The position numbers and the translations under genes were made by a program. Below the pieces are notes generated by a model. The model was given only the letters and a program-made list of their open reading frames with translations. It was not told the DNA's origin and did not search any database. 64,000 nucleotides of DNA, taken from positions 207,501 to 271,500 of the forward strand of contig JAHLKC010000006.1 of assembly GCA_025449115.1 (NCBI GenBank). The letters are read 5' to 3'. This document shows positions 11,383 to 23,900 of the stretch, piece after piece. This DNA comes from Chytridium lagenaria. Taxonomy: Eukaryota; Chytridiomycota; Chytridiomycetes; Chytridiales; Chytridiaceae. Each line of letters starts with the position of its first letter. Position 1 is the first letter of the stretch.

Positions 11383-11997
11383 ATGGTCGAACTCGTTGAG
11401 CTGCAGCCTGGTGAGCTTGTGCGAAGTCATTGGTGTATTGACTTTTACGGTACTCGATAGTTGATGATGACAAGGATGAAGATTATGTCACCGATGAGGA
11501 GGCAGAAGTCGCAAGGATTGAGGAGGTAATTTTTGAGAACTGCATGTGAACATGCAAAACGCTCATCATATTGAACTAATCTGTTTGTTTATTCCCTAGG
11601 CCCTCTGACGATGAAGACCTAAGCGACGACGACGACGATATTACCAACGAAACCCTCGCTGAACGTCTCTACGCACTCGTTGATGTCATTCCCTATTCAA
11701 AGCGACGAGCAGCATATGTAGCAATCGAGAACACCATTTCAACCACTTTTTCGTTGGCCCGGACTGCCGGAAAGGGTATTTGGATTATTGCAACAGGAGC
11801 ATTGCTCATCGCATTACCTGTGGCGTTGGAGATTGAGAGGGAGCACTTTGCGATGAGTCAAGAAAGTGCGCAGAGGATGCAGCAAATTCAGGCCCAAGTA
11901 AGAATTAAATTGAGAAACGCATTGCTGATACGGTTATCTTTTATAGGGACAGCACCGGGTACTCTTCCAGCCCAATAAAAGCTCCTTTTTATCATAA
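11383..11997 (+). CDS. TOM22: Mitochondrial import receptor subunit Tom22
   Basis: Central receptor and organiser of the outer-membrane TOM translocase; its acidic cytosolic part binds presequences. Exon 1 (11383-11410) encodes MVELVELQP. Exon 2 (11461-11525) gives VDDDKDEDYVTDEEAEVARI. Exon 3 (11600-11897) gives SDDEDLSDDDDDI, ETLAERLYALVDVIPYSKR and the single membrane helix KGIWIIATGALLIALPVALE. Exon 4 (11947-11997) ends FQPNKSSFLS. The acidic N-terminus, the ERLYALVDVIP amphipathic segment and one tail-proximal helix are the Tom22 pattern. The exon 2/3 junction is one base out of frame, either a sequencing error or an unusual acceptor. The gene converges on ZRSR2 with 65 bases between stops. 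Confidence 0.92.
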
Positions 11998-12062
11998 GTC
12001 ATCTTTGCAACAGCCTTTTATATATCAAAATTACACGTTCATATTCTCCAAACATGAATATA

Positions 12063-14332
12063 TCAATCACTCAAATCGCTCTCATCGCGATGCTTCTTGC
12101 GCTTGCTCGAGGAGGACTTAGTCTTAGATCTCTTCTTCTTGCTCTCAGGGTCTTTGCTTTCCTCCCTTGACTTTCTCTTCTTCGACTTGCTTTTATGCTT
12201 CTTCCTCCGACTATGTCCAGAAGATTCCGAAACATCGCTAAACTCACTGTCAGAAAACTCATCCCCAGAACCTCCAATCCCAGCATCCACATCATCACGA
12301 ACATGTCGTGTCTTTTTCTTGTCCTTTTTAGAACTGCTCTTTTTGCTTTTACGACGATGACGACGCTTCTCGTCACCGCTTGAAGCGGACCCTGATAGGT
12401 CATCGTCACTGACATCCGAAGCATGGGCAGATCGTGACTTGTGGCTATGCGCTTTATCAGGTTCACGCGACGCCCTCCGATCCGAGGCCGGACGTTCAAC
12501 CGGACGCTCGGCCCTCACAGGCTCAATAGGAAGCCGATCCCTCGCAGGATCCAATCTAGGGTCCCTGTCAGGTTCACGTCGTTCATGACGATCATAGGGC
12601 CGCTCAACGTCACGAGGATGACGTTCATGACGATCGTAAGAGCGTTCAGGCTCACGATATTGGCGGTCCTGACGATGATCGTAAGAACGGTCTGGCTCGC
12701 GTTGATGGTCACGATGAGGACGTTCGTGACGATCATAGGGTGGACGTTCTCCCCTGTAGCTTTCACGATCCTGGTATCTATCTGGCTCGCGCTGCTGTCT
12801 ACGGTCATAATTTTGATCTGTCCTAGCATCTTCACGGTAATGGGGTCTGTTAGAACCGTTTCTGTCTGATCGGTCTAAAAATTAACGTTAGATAAAAATT
12901 AGAGTAATGAATTAATTGAAGAAAATAAAAGGTGAGGACGGCCACAGCTTCATGAAAATAGAAGAGCTATTGTTAGCCAGAGAGAAAGTAAAAATGAAAT
13001 ACCATATTGATCAGAATCACGTCTCCTATCAGACTTTCCTCTCCTTTCATCGCCATTTCCGTTCTGTTGATCATCATGCCGACCATCCTTATCATCACCA
13101 TCTTTCCATCTTTTCCTCCATTCATCGCCCACCTCGGTGGATCCCAGTCAAAATCAGCCTCACGATAGAGGTTACCAGGATTATTAAACACATGCAAGAA
13201 ATTGCAAGAATCTCCCTTGGGACACCTGCGTCTATCGTAAACCCCACAAATTGCCGTCTTCCAACTCGACAACGGTACAAGCTCACAAGCAAGTCTCCTT
13301 CCCCCAAAATATCGTCCATCGAAAATTTCCACAGCTTTAGCAGCGTCTTCTTCTTTCTCGTACTGTACAAACACGTTTCCACGGAGATGGGGGACCATGT
13401 TTCGACAGACTTTAAATTGAACCACTTTGCCGACGGCGGCGAATTCAGGGTGTGCATCTTCAAAGAATTCGGTAAATCTACGTTGGAGTTCTTCTTCATC
13501 AGGTGCATCTAGGGAGTCACTGAGCTCTTCTAATCCGCCAATGGGAATGAGGAGAGGATCTTGATGCATGTTAGGGATCATGACAACTTTGCTTGCCACC
13601 GGTCGGAAATGGCCACGGCCACATTGATCGCCATAGCGGCATGCTCCAACCTTTGTGTAAAATTGGCAGTGCTCTCTGCCTTGGATTTGCTGTAGTTGGT
13701 TGAAGGATGGAAGATACAGAGGTTAGAATCAACAGAGTGGACGGTAAGATACTATAGTATACAAGATTCCGAAGTTACCTCCTTTTGTGGCTCATTCTGT
13801 TGGGCCATGGTATGAACTTCATACCCTCCGGTCTTGGAAAGGGTCAAGACTTTTCCCTCAGAACGCGACGCTTTTGCATTTGATTGATTTCGACTCATGA
13901 CTGCACTCTGAATGACCTTATCCTGTGTGTTGCGAGTCTTGTCAGCGAAAAGGATACCTCCTCGTAAGCAATAACAGTTAAATGTGTGAAGCAGGGAACT
14001 CACAGCTATTTGATGTTTTTTCGGACAGAGTGCTAAATGGAAATCTTCCAGTCAGTACTTTAAAAAAGCCATCAACAAGTATACCTTTCACTCTCACCAC
14101 CGCTCTCAGGCTCAAAATGCAACTCTGGTCGTGCTTTCGCAACTCTTATACGGCGAAGCCTTCTCTTCTCCTTCTTCTTCAACGAGCGCTTCTGCTTCCT
14201 GGATGGAGGTTGTGCTTGGATCTGAATCTCAGGCACCTTGAGAACCTCTTTGAAATTTTTTTCCTCCGCAAGAACCTTTTCAACCCTTTTCGCAATTCCC
14301 GGACTCAAGCATGAGCAAAGTGGTGTTGACAT
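12063..14332 (-). CDS. ZRSR2: U2AF35-related splicing factor (ZRSR2/Urp type)
   Basis: Recognises the 3' splice-site AG; in animals it is needed mainly for U12-type introns. N-terminal exon (14332-14072) is lysine/arginine-rich ([18 protein letters not shown]), as in Urp. A second exon lies around 13960-13780. A CCCH finger follows ([20 protein letters not shown], 13680-13620), then a UHM/RRM-like domain ([44 protein letters not shown]) and a second CCCH finger ([20 protein letters not shown], 13260-13200). The C-terminal exons encode a charged RD/RE-repeat tail and an [12 protein letters not shown] serine/lysine tail to 12063. The order of finger, UHM, finger, RS-like tail separates it from U2AF35 itself by the extra N-terminal basic segment. 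The start codon is uncertain: the only ATG visible overlaps the SKP1 coding start. Confidence 0.9.
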
Positions 14333-15120
14333 CGCAGGACAACAAGACCTTCACGGTCGATAAGGACGTTGCAGAGCGATCCATGCTCCTCAAGAACATG
14401 CTTGAGGATGTGGGTGACTCTGAGGCTCCCATCCCGCTGCCCTAATGTCACTGGCAAAGATTCTTGAGAAGGTATATGGTGGTTAAAATCTCTTGCCATT
14501 GCTTTCGTCTTATATACTAGACTGATAAGTTTATATATGCTAAAATCTTTGATATGAAATCTATTTTTCTATTGTTCCCATCCATCAACACTGGACTATA
14601 CCCTTTTCATAGGTGATTGCTTACTGCGTCCACCACAAAGATGATCCCCCTGCTCCGCCTGAGGAGGAGAAGGATGCATTTGACACCTCGAGACGCCGTT
14701 CGGACGACATTGGAGGAATGGGGATGCGCAATTCATCAAGGTTGACAATGAAGAGTTGTTTGACATTATCCTTGCGGCCAACTACCTTGACATCAAGTCC
14801 CTTCTTGACCTTGGATGCAAGACTGTTGCTAACATGATCAAGGGAAAGACAGCGGAGCAGGTATAGTACTGTTTCTCGATTATATCTTTTTTGCAATATT
14901 AGAGAGATTTCTGGGACTGACGCGGTTGAAATTATTACAGATTCGGGAGATGTTTAACATTGAGAATGACTTCACCCCTGAAGAGGAGGAGCAAATTCGC
15001 AGGTAGGCATTATGTCTGAATTGCTGCTTCCCCCCTTTTCTTGATGATTGTGTCGAATTTTATAATCAACTAAACTCTATGGCACAAAACAGGGAGAATG
15101 AATGGGCTGCGGATGCGTAA
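14311..15120 (+). CDS. SKP1: SCF ubiquitin ligase adaptor Skp1
   Basis: Bridges cullin-1 and F-box proteins in SCF E3 ligases; also acts in kinetochores of yeasts. Exon 1 (14311-14471) starts [20 protein letters not shown]. Exon 2 (14613-14860) carries [39 protein letters not shown] and [20 protein letters not shown]. Exon 3 (14941-15002) is [20 protein letters not shown] and exon 4 (15093-15120) ends ENEWAADA, the near-universal Skp1 C-terminus (usually ENEWCEDK or similar). The frame is broken by four single extra bases in homopolymers (14440-14442, 14456-14458, 14712-14713, 14720-14723). Removing them in thought restores the family pattern throughout, so the gene is almost certainly functional. 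Confidence 0.95.
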
Positions 15121-16147
15121 TCTCATTATTTTCGCATGGCTTTATCAGTATGTACCCTTACCGTTCTTCCTAAGCTTGAATGGTGGTAATTGACGAAAGC
15201 TGCGTCTCGGGTTGGGGTCGTGAGGGAGATGTCCTCCTTTTTCCTTTATCATGATCCATCTATTTCGCACCTATTATTCCCTCTTTTTTTTTCTCGTGAT
15301 ATTTCATGTTTCCTTTGACCCACTTTCTCATCTCGTCACGCCTGGTCTCGTCTTGTTAGACTTTCTTTTTCTTTTTAAAAAAAGGTGAAAATGAAGCAAT
15401 TATATATATATATATATTAGTAATTGAGTGATTGTTGTGAAAAGCTGTGGACTATATAGTATGACGATGATGCATATCGTTTACAAGTAAAGAATATGTT
15501 TAGAATAATCAACTATTTATTCAATACTGTATCTTCTTATGTATTATTTATTATTCTTGTTAATACAGTAGTTTCTGCAAAGTTTATTTTTTCATGAGAG
15601 TTCATTCATTAATTAGTAATTAATAATATGTAATATATTATTTTCATTTTAAATATTCATTAAATTGGGAAAGTTGGTGTTCTTTATTTTTAAATATGTG
15701 CTGTGTAGCCATAATTGTGTGTAGTCCCTCCTTTGTGCCACCCGATAATATCTCTTGAATATTCGTTCAATTCAATTCATTCAATTTCAATATTAGTTAT
15801 AATAATCATTATTCATTCATTCATTCATTCAGTCATTATTGAGTGAGTGAGTGAGAGAATATATAATAATTATTATTATTAAAGTAAATAACTTCAGACT
15901 CTTTCCTTGCTGGCTCAAGAGAGTTGCTTTGCTACTCACTTTTACTTACTACACAGTAGAATTATTCATTACTTGATCAATCAACCAACCAACCAACCAA
16001 CCAACAGCAACTGTCTGTGATCAAGTAATCGAATATCTACCCTCTCATTCTATTCCACTCATCCATCCATCCCATCTATTCCACTCATCCCATACCTCCT
16101 CCCCTTATCCATCATCCTACTCTCATCAGTACACATCCTAGCCCATC
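15121..16147. other. Gene-free A+T-rich stretch with microsatellites
   Basis: The SKP1 3' flank and RasGAP 5' flank. Contains a TA run (about 15402-15417), tetranucleotide ATTC and GAGT tracts (about 15809-15856), a CAAC run (about 15982-16005), and C/T-rich leader sequence just before the RasGAP start. No coding frame with family similarity was found. Confidence 0.7.
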
Positions 16148-19100
16148 ATGGATCAAAGTAAAACCATCAGGAAGGAGCGATCATTCAGGAATAACCCTCA
16201 ACAAGAGTACATTCCTTCGGATGTTGCAAGAGCTGCCTATATGGCAGCCGCAAATGGATTACCCCTTGGCAGCGCCGCTCCCTCTTCGGCTATCGCAAGC
16301 GATCGAGCGTCCATCATCTCGGCTCGTTCCGCTGCTGATCGCAGGTACTCTGTCGCTGCTCTTTGGTCTATGGCTGCTGAGAATGATGTCGAGGTCGATG
16401 ATGAGCTTACAAAAGGTAAGATTTCATGCGAGCGAAGCGTGCTAGGGTGGGTGGGGTTGACTGCCAGTGCATGCCATCAAGGATTTGATTAGTTGGATGG
16501 GCGGGCTACGAAGGTCGTGAGCTGCGGGCGTTGGCGTGATCCGTTGAGACATTAACGCCAAAAGCGAGATATCTTTTTGCAGTCGTTATTCCTCATACTG
16601 CTGTGCCATAACTATGTTATTTACCCATCCGATATATATATTCTCTTCAAAATGCTCCTGGCAACGGAAAGATTAACTAAACTATATTTTTTTTCAACTA
16701 ACAACCTGTTTAAGCCCAAAAGCGATTGCGCGAGCTGAAAAGCAGAATATCGGCACAATCAAAGAAAAACTTTTTGTTGGAGAGGGATGTGCGCTACTTG
16801 GACTCGAGAATCGCTCTTCTTATTCAGAACAGAATGGCCCTCGTCGAGCAGCAGGAGATAGCCAGCACTCTCGAGGATGCTGGTGAGGCGCCAGAGGGTG
16901 TCTTGCCCGATGATCGCAAGCGTCAGGTAATACACTTTTATTGCGTTTTTACTCTACACCCTGCGATACTAATTTTTCTATAATTCATTATGTAGCTTTA
17001 CGGAAACCTGTTCTTCCTTCTGCAATCTGAGCCTCGCCACATTGCCACGCTTGCCCGACTTGTGACTCTGGCTGAAATTGATGCTTTGTTACAAACAGTC
17101 ATGTTTACAATTTACGGAAACCAATACGAGTCACGAGAAGAATACCTCCTTTTGTCCATGTTCCAGGTTTGTTATAAACATTTTCGTTGCTTTTCTTGTT
17201 TCATTTGACTCGGTGAACCTTCACCTTGTTTACACCCTCTAAATCGATACCATTGCCTCCAGAACGTTTTGGCTGCCCAATTTGAGTCCGCTACAGAGTT
17301 TGGCAGTCTTATGCGTGCAAACACCCCCGTCTCACGTATGATGACGACCTATACCAGGCGAGGGCCTGGCCAAACCTATCTCAAAAATGTTCTTTCGGAG
17401 TTGATCAACAACCTCATCGAGCATAAAGATCTCGAGCTTGAGATCAATCCACTTTTGGTTTTTGAGCGCATGGTTGCAGATATTGAGGCCGAGACTGGTC
17501 AACCTTATCCTTATCAAACAGGACTCACGAGTGAACAGGCAGCGGCGAATCCGGACGTGCAGGCGATCATAAGACCGCGGATTGCGACGCTGATGGAGAT
17601 TGCCGAGTCATTTTTGGCAACAATTATTTCATCGATTGATCAGGTGCCTTACGGTATTAGATGGATCTGCAAGCAAATTCGTTCCCTTACCAAGGTAATA
17701 GTTCGTAATTGTAGTTCTTGATGTTCACTATTTCCTTAAATTCAATCATAACAGAGAAAATATCCTGAGGCCACCGACTTAAATATCTGCTCCCTTATCG
17801 GTGGTTTCTTTATGCTCCGTTTCGTCAACCCCGCCATCGTGACACCACAAGCATACATGCTTGTTGACGGAAATCCATCCAAGAACCCGAGGCGAACCTT
17901 GACACTTATTGCGAAGCTTCTCCAGAATTTGGCCAACAAGCCATCATACGCAAAGGAGCAGTACATGATGACGTTGAACCCGTTTGTAGAGCAAAATAAG
18001 GCCAGGATTAATGCGTTTTTAAATGAGTTGTGTGAAGTAGGAGATTTCTATGAGGCACTTGAGGTATGGGATTTTGAGTTTTGACGCGTTTTCAAAGGTG
18101 CGTAGTATTAACCTCTTGTTTAGATGGAACAGTACATTGCATTATCTAAAAAGGAGATTCAGCTTAATATCACTCTCAACGAAATCTACAACACCCATGG
18201 TCTTCTCGTCCAGCACATGGACGTTTTGGTAATCCCAACGTCTTATTCTCCTGTCATCTAACGTGAGAAAATAAATTTTTAGTCCCCACACGACAAAGAC
18301 CATCTTCGCATCTGCCTTAACGATCTCGGCGCCGCACCACCCCAAGTCTTACGTTCCGAAACCGCGCCATTGTCCTCCCCCTCTTTTCCCGCTGGGAGCA
18401 AGCCATCACCGACATCCCGTCCGTCATTGCCGACTCGCAGCTTACCCAAGGCGACATTCTCTACATGGACACCAAGGCGATTTTCGTTTCAAATTCTCCG
18501 TACCATGCCCTCAGTGATGAACATCAAACCCATGCAGCTCTATAAAGTGGCTGAAAGTGCTGCCACATCGCGTGATACGTCGATGGTGAAAAAGGGACTG
18601 AAAGTGCGTGAGATGTTGAGCCAGCTAGAGGAGATGGAGGTGGTGGATTCGGCGGATGGACATGAGTTGCTTGTGGATGAGATCACTCAGGAGTTGGTGC
18701 ATTTAGGGAATTTGAAGGATAAAGTGAATAAGGAGATTATGTCGTTGGAAGTGGTGTTTAAGACGATCATTGATCACAATAATTATCAGAGGTCGCAGTT
18801 GGAGTCTTACAAGGCGTATTTGCAGAATGTGAGGGTGCAGAGTGGGTTGGCGACGTCGAAGGGATCAAAGGGGCAGATTCAGGGGCCATTCAAGTTTACG
18901 CATTCGCAGATGGAGAGGGATGGGATTATTGTGGAGAGCAATGTGCCGGAAAATAGGTTCTGAGTCATTTTGATAATTTTGTTTTGGCTAATTTTATTAC
19001 AGGCGGTCCAATATCTTTTTCAACATCTCCTCCCCTGTTATGGGAACTTTCCTCATCTCTCTTCACTTTAAAGGTACCTTTTTTTTATTTTATTTAATAA

Positions 19101-19302
19101 TTTTTTTTGAACCTTCCCATTTCTAACCTTTTTTTGTTCCAAAAATAAGGCCGGGAAAAGCCTATTCTTGAAATGGACTTGAAACTTGATGACCTTCTCG
19201 AGAAACAACAACAAGGTGTTCAACTTTTGGATTTAGAATACGTCCAACTCTCTGTTTCGAAAACACTCGGGCTACTGAATAAAACCTTTTTGCGGCGGTG
19301 AG
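16148..19302 (+). CDS. RasGAP protein with RasGAP C-terminal (RGC) domain, Gap1/IQGAP-like
   Basis: GTPase-activating protein for Ras-type GTPases. Exon 1 (16148-16415) starts [13 protein letters not shown]. Exon 2 (from about 16716) is a helical region ([19 protein letters not shown]). The RasGAP domain holds [14 protein letters not shown], the finger-loop region [13 protein letters not shown] (17310-17350) and [15 protein letters not shown] (17815-17855). The C-terminal RGC domain follows ([15 protein letters not shown] near 18520, then [15 protein letters not shown] near 18880) and ends [11 protein letters not shown] at 19302. No calponin-homology or IQ motifs precede the GAP domain, so it resembles fission-yeast Gap1 rather than Rng2/IQGAP. 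At least six introns. The frame slips near 18380-18400 and 18960. Confidence 0.88.
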
Positions 19303-19445
19303 ATTTTTAAGCTCCGCTCGTATTGGTTTGTTCACTTTTTGTAATAAAGCACTCGTTTCTGTTTTGTTTGTTTTTGGGGGTGAATATGACTTGTCTTTAA
19401 GTAATGATTCTGCCGAAATGAGTTTTTTGTTGAATTTGTCACGAG

Positions 19446-20711
19446 ATGGAGAATGCTCGCTATCAAAGCCGGAACCCTTCTCGTCCGAGTGCCTTTGAGC
19501 TTCTCGCGGAAGGCAAGATGCGGGGTATGATCAAACCCGCATTTCGCTATGTCCTCGCCGTCTATGCGCAACGATATCCTCGGTATCTTTTACCCATCCT
19601 CAAACATCATCATGAGTTGTTTGCATTGATGGTGATGATGCTTGATTATCAGTTTATAAAGGAATCAGGTTTGCATGAGGGATTGCTTTTTGGTTTAATA
19701 GGTTTTAGGTGGATCCATGTCTGAAAACTTTTATGGGTTGAAGAGGGTTGCGGTGGGGAAAGTGAGACGGGGGAAAGCGAAACCTGTGAATCCGTGGTTG
19801 TCGTTGTTGTTTTTGGTAAGGTGTTTGGTTGTTGATTGTATAGTTATACTTTGAATTAGATTGCTATTCCGTATTTGAAGGATAAGTTGGATGAATTTTA
19901 TGAGGATAATCAGTCAAGTCTGTCGAGTCCTATGTTTGAAGATTCGGCTGAAGAATCCTCCACTGTAAAGGTATACTATCATTTTATGGAGTGCAACTGA
20001 CGTGCTTCATAGATACCAGATTTGAAGACTGCATTTTTAAAAATATACCCTGCAATGACGGCGTTACATGATGCTGCATTTTTTTTTACAATCTGCGCTA
20101 CATCTTTGATGGGACAGAATACTTTACGCCTTGGTTAGCTCTTGCGGGACTCAAATTGGAACGATTATCAGGAAGGAGATATGGTGAATCTTTGCTGGTT
20201 TAGTTAATCTTTGCTGGTTTAGTTAAAGTTGCTAACCTCAATATGTAAGGCCGAAATTCAAAAGAAGCGCAGCGAAGCCACGATCACAACAGGTTCATTA
20301 TCTATTTCCACGATTCTCCAAAAAACTGGCACGCTGTCTTTCAATGCATTACGACTCGCTTTCCCGCTCTCCATATTCTTTTACAAGTTCCTTGAATGGT
20401 GGTACACTTCAGATCAAAAGACAGTGACTTCGTTCGTGGTTCCTCCACCGCCACCCATTTTGAAGGTTAGTTTTAGTGTACCGATTTCAGGTCTTTAAAC
20501 ATTTGTGACTCTTTACAGGCCACCCTGATGGCGTAATGTGCCAATGGATCCAACGATATGCCCTTTGTGCCAACTAAAGGAAGAATCCGACAGCGATACC
20601 TCTGGTTATGTCTATTGCTTTACGTGCATTACGCCGTACGTTAGGGAAATGGAGATGTCTGTAGTTTATATCTGTGCAGAGGATGAACTTCGCAAGATCT
20701 TTTCGAGTTAG
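19446..20711 (+). CDS. PEX12: Peroxisome biogenesis factor Pex12 (RING E3 subunit)
   Basis: Peroxisomal membrane RING protein; with Pex2 and Pex10 it ubiquitinates the import receptor Pex5. Starts MENARYQSRNPSRPSAFELL; then MIKPAFRYVLAVYAQRYPRY, SENFYGLKRVAVGK and LFLIAIPYLKDKLDEFYED, all Pex12 hallmarks. A hydrophobic stretch precedes a C-terminal incomplete RING: CPLCQLKEE, TSGYVYCFTCITPYV, then AEDELRKIFSS with stop at 20709-20711. Pex12 RINGs are known to lack some zinc ligands. Introns lie near 19670, 19815, 19970, 20180 and 20465. The RING frame is shifted from the preceding frame near 20530. It lies 143 bases after the RasGAP stop in the same orientation. Confidence 0.9.
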
Positions 20712-20910
20712 AGGAATTTTGTTAAAGATGAATAGAAACAGAAAATCAACAATATCTGCCACCTCTTTTTGCTTGCTATCATTTATTGTACGTGCTTGCA
20801 GTGAAAGAATCCAAAGTCGCGTTTGATATGATTTCAGAGAGTAGGTATATATATTATATATATAGCCGGCACAATCCCATAGTCATCTCTTTGTGCAACC
20901 AAAAGGGGAC

Positions 20911-23900
20911 ATGCGATGGAGGAGGACAAAACGGTCAGAACCTCTGTTCGATCTGGTTCAAGTCAACGGCAGGATCTACTTTGATAATGTCTACCTGAAC
21001 GGCCTCCATGCCTTACGCAGTCTCGAGATACGCAACATCTCCAAACACCAACTCACCATCAGCTCCGGTCCACCTTAATGCTCAGATTGCATTCCAACTC
21101 ACAAACGAAAACCTTCCTGAACGGTTTCTCATTCCCTGAAACCCGATGCTGCAGAGACAAGACCGTCAATTGATTTAGTTTCATTGGAGAAACGACTGCT
21201 GCTACAGACGAATTCACCATGGGCCACACCCACCCATTCTCCGCCAGGAAGCCGATACCTCCGACATGGTCACAACACTGTGTTTCAGCAGCAGCAGGCT
21301 TTTACGGTTCCGATAGCTCTGCCGCACGCGGTCACCAATTCAACCAGTTATTTAATTACGTTAACCATATTGATGAATTGGTTTTCGACCTGGACAGACG
21401 CAGAAGATTGTGGTGGCGTTTTTACCGGACGGACCAGAACGCGGTCGACGGTTTTTTTCAAACGCCAAGAATGAGATGGATGAAATCAAGATTGAGCCGT
21501 TGAATGATGAGGATGAGCTGTTTGATTTTTTCGAGATTAATGGGTTGTTGTTCTTTTTGCGTTCAAGCATGAGGAGCCTGAGGGTTGGGAATGAAGGGGT
21601 GGAGGAGGCGGTGGAGAAGACTGTGGAGGAGGGAATAATGGGGTGAAGGTTTCTGAAGAGTATATGATGGGAAGTTGCATACTCTGCGCCCCCGGATTAT
21701 CAGGTACATGGTTAGTTATGGGATTTTTTTTCCTAAATGTTGGATATAGATTGCTGTAAAGTTTCGATCGAGAGTGGCCGATCGTTGTTGTGGACCGATA
21801 TTACTGAAACGGGGATTATTTTTGAGGATTGCGTCGCTGGCGCGTCTATTTTAAAGATTTCTCCATCTGCAATCGATCCGAGATTGAGGTATGAACGCGT
21901 TATTAAAGTTGTAAATTATCTTAACAAGTTTTTTTTTGGCGTTTGTTTTTTGCAGCTCTACTGGAATATCACTGTAATTGACTTATCTCATGTTGAGCAT
22001 GAAACTTGCATACGTTTCTCGACTATGAAAATGGTGACGTGCTGATCATGCAACCCTCCCAGCCTTCAGCACCCGTCGCGTCCGTCTCGAATTTCGCCCA
22101 AAAGACGTAGGAGAATTCAATTTCGAGCTTCAAATTGAAAACTCCAACGACTCCAGTAACGTCATCCAAACTCAATCCACGCTACAGTACGATCAGTCAA
22201 GAAGGATGAAAGCCTTGTTGTCAGTTCGACGAATTTGGATTTCGGGATTGTTTTTCAGGATTAAGTTATCGCAGCCGGTGATTCTAAGGAACGTGTCAGA
22301 GTTGCCGTTGGATGTGAGCTTTCGTCAGAGAGTGGGGCTATTGTGTTTCAGTTGAAGAATGAGGACAAATCGTCTCATAATGGGGTGGAGAGGGGAAGAA
22401 GAGGAAAAGTCTTGCCGATTCAGAGATTCTGGATAGCGGGGAAACCTCACGGTATCTTGAAATATCGGCAGTAGAATCGAAGCCACATAGCGAATTATCC
22501 TATCCGCCAAGCTCTATAAACTCGAGATCGTCATCGCCAACAGGGTATTTCAGGAAAGAAAATGACTTCTCTGTTTATTCGGAAAACCCACCTAGCGATG
22601 ATTTCCCTCACGTGAAGTGGCGTTCTCGAGAGATAGTATCAAGCAGAAGGATCGGGGCTCGGGGTGGAGGATTTGAGTAGAATCGAGGAGATTTTGCTGA
22701 GACCTGGAACGGAGAGGTGTATAGTTGATGCTATGTGCCGGAGAAGGAGTCGCAGCCTTCTGAAATAAGGTTGGGAAACTCCTGAGACGCAATCTTCGGT
22801 TCACCTTGAGTATGGGTCTCAGGGTCAAGCAGATAGAGAACGAAAGACAATTAATTGTAAGCACGTGTCTGCACGTCCATGATCGATGTGCAGCCAAAGG
22901 AGATCAATTTGCGATACCGACGTGGGTACTTTGAAGTCAGACCTTTACGTATCTTCAACTTGTCGGAACTCCCCGCAAAAATCGAGCTTCGCTTCATATC
23001 CAAAGTTCTTAATTCGCTCCGGGGTACATTTATATACCGGCCAAACAGTCGACAGAAGTTAAAATCGACATTTACCCCCGAAAAGTGAACCCGGAATACT
23101 GCAAGCAGATCACGGTTGTGAATTTGTAAACCAGGAGAATGACCAGATTGTTGAAGTGAGGTCGAATCATATCGATAGAGCCGAGTGACGTTTCATTCGT
23201 TGTTTTACAGGATTCTTACACCGACTTCCGCAACTTATGATTTTGGACCAACCGTGTTAAATTCGCCCACGGTTCGGACTTTTACTGTTGAGAAATATCG
23301 ATGAGAAGCTGGCTATCGAGTTGGCATCGTCCATGCCCGAAGATCTTCTGATATTTCAGAAATCCGACGCCACCGAAGACGTGAGTAAGCACGTGCAATC
23401 TTGGAGCAATCGAAGAAAGGAACGTATCCTGAATCGATTCTGAATGGAAGAACCAAAACGTTCGCGGATTTACCATCAAGTTCGCCTTTAAGCAACATTT
23501 TCCGGCGACACATCGTCAGTCAAGGAGATCGGGGCTTGCTTCCAATTCGATGAAGTTGAAGATGAATGTAGAAACGAACTCAACAGCCGATGAGACTCGT
23601 TAGTCCTGAGTACCTTATCTTGCTTCCTCTAAGAGTCTTCAGAGCGACGCAAGGAAATCGCCAAAGAGGAGCCTGGGTCTTTGGACCCAGAGAAGACCAG
23701 AATAGAGATAAAGCGATCTTAGCGAGAAGGCTTGAGTGTGAGAACTCGGATTCATCGTCTGTTGATAAGATCAACCAAAGAGCAAGGGACCATCTTCAGC
23801 TTAACAAGTGGAGGGGACCCGTTCCTTCGGCTGTTTGATTTTGCGGATGAAGATCCATTAAAAGGCAGCCTTGATGAGTTGGATGGGAAACATGGAGAGT

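Noticed and set aside
12441..12869. 142-codon plus-strand open frame
   Set aside because: It is the antisense of the repetitive RD/RE tail of ZRSR2; low-complexity coding strands commonly leave long open antisense frames.
14311..15120. SKP1 as a pseudogene
   Set aside because: Introns, termini and all core motifs are kept, and the breaks are one-base homopolymer changes seen across unrelated genes of the window.
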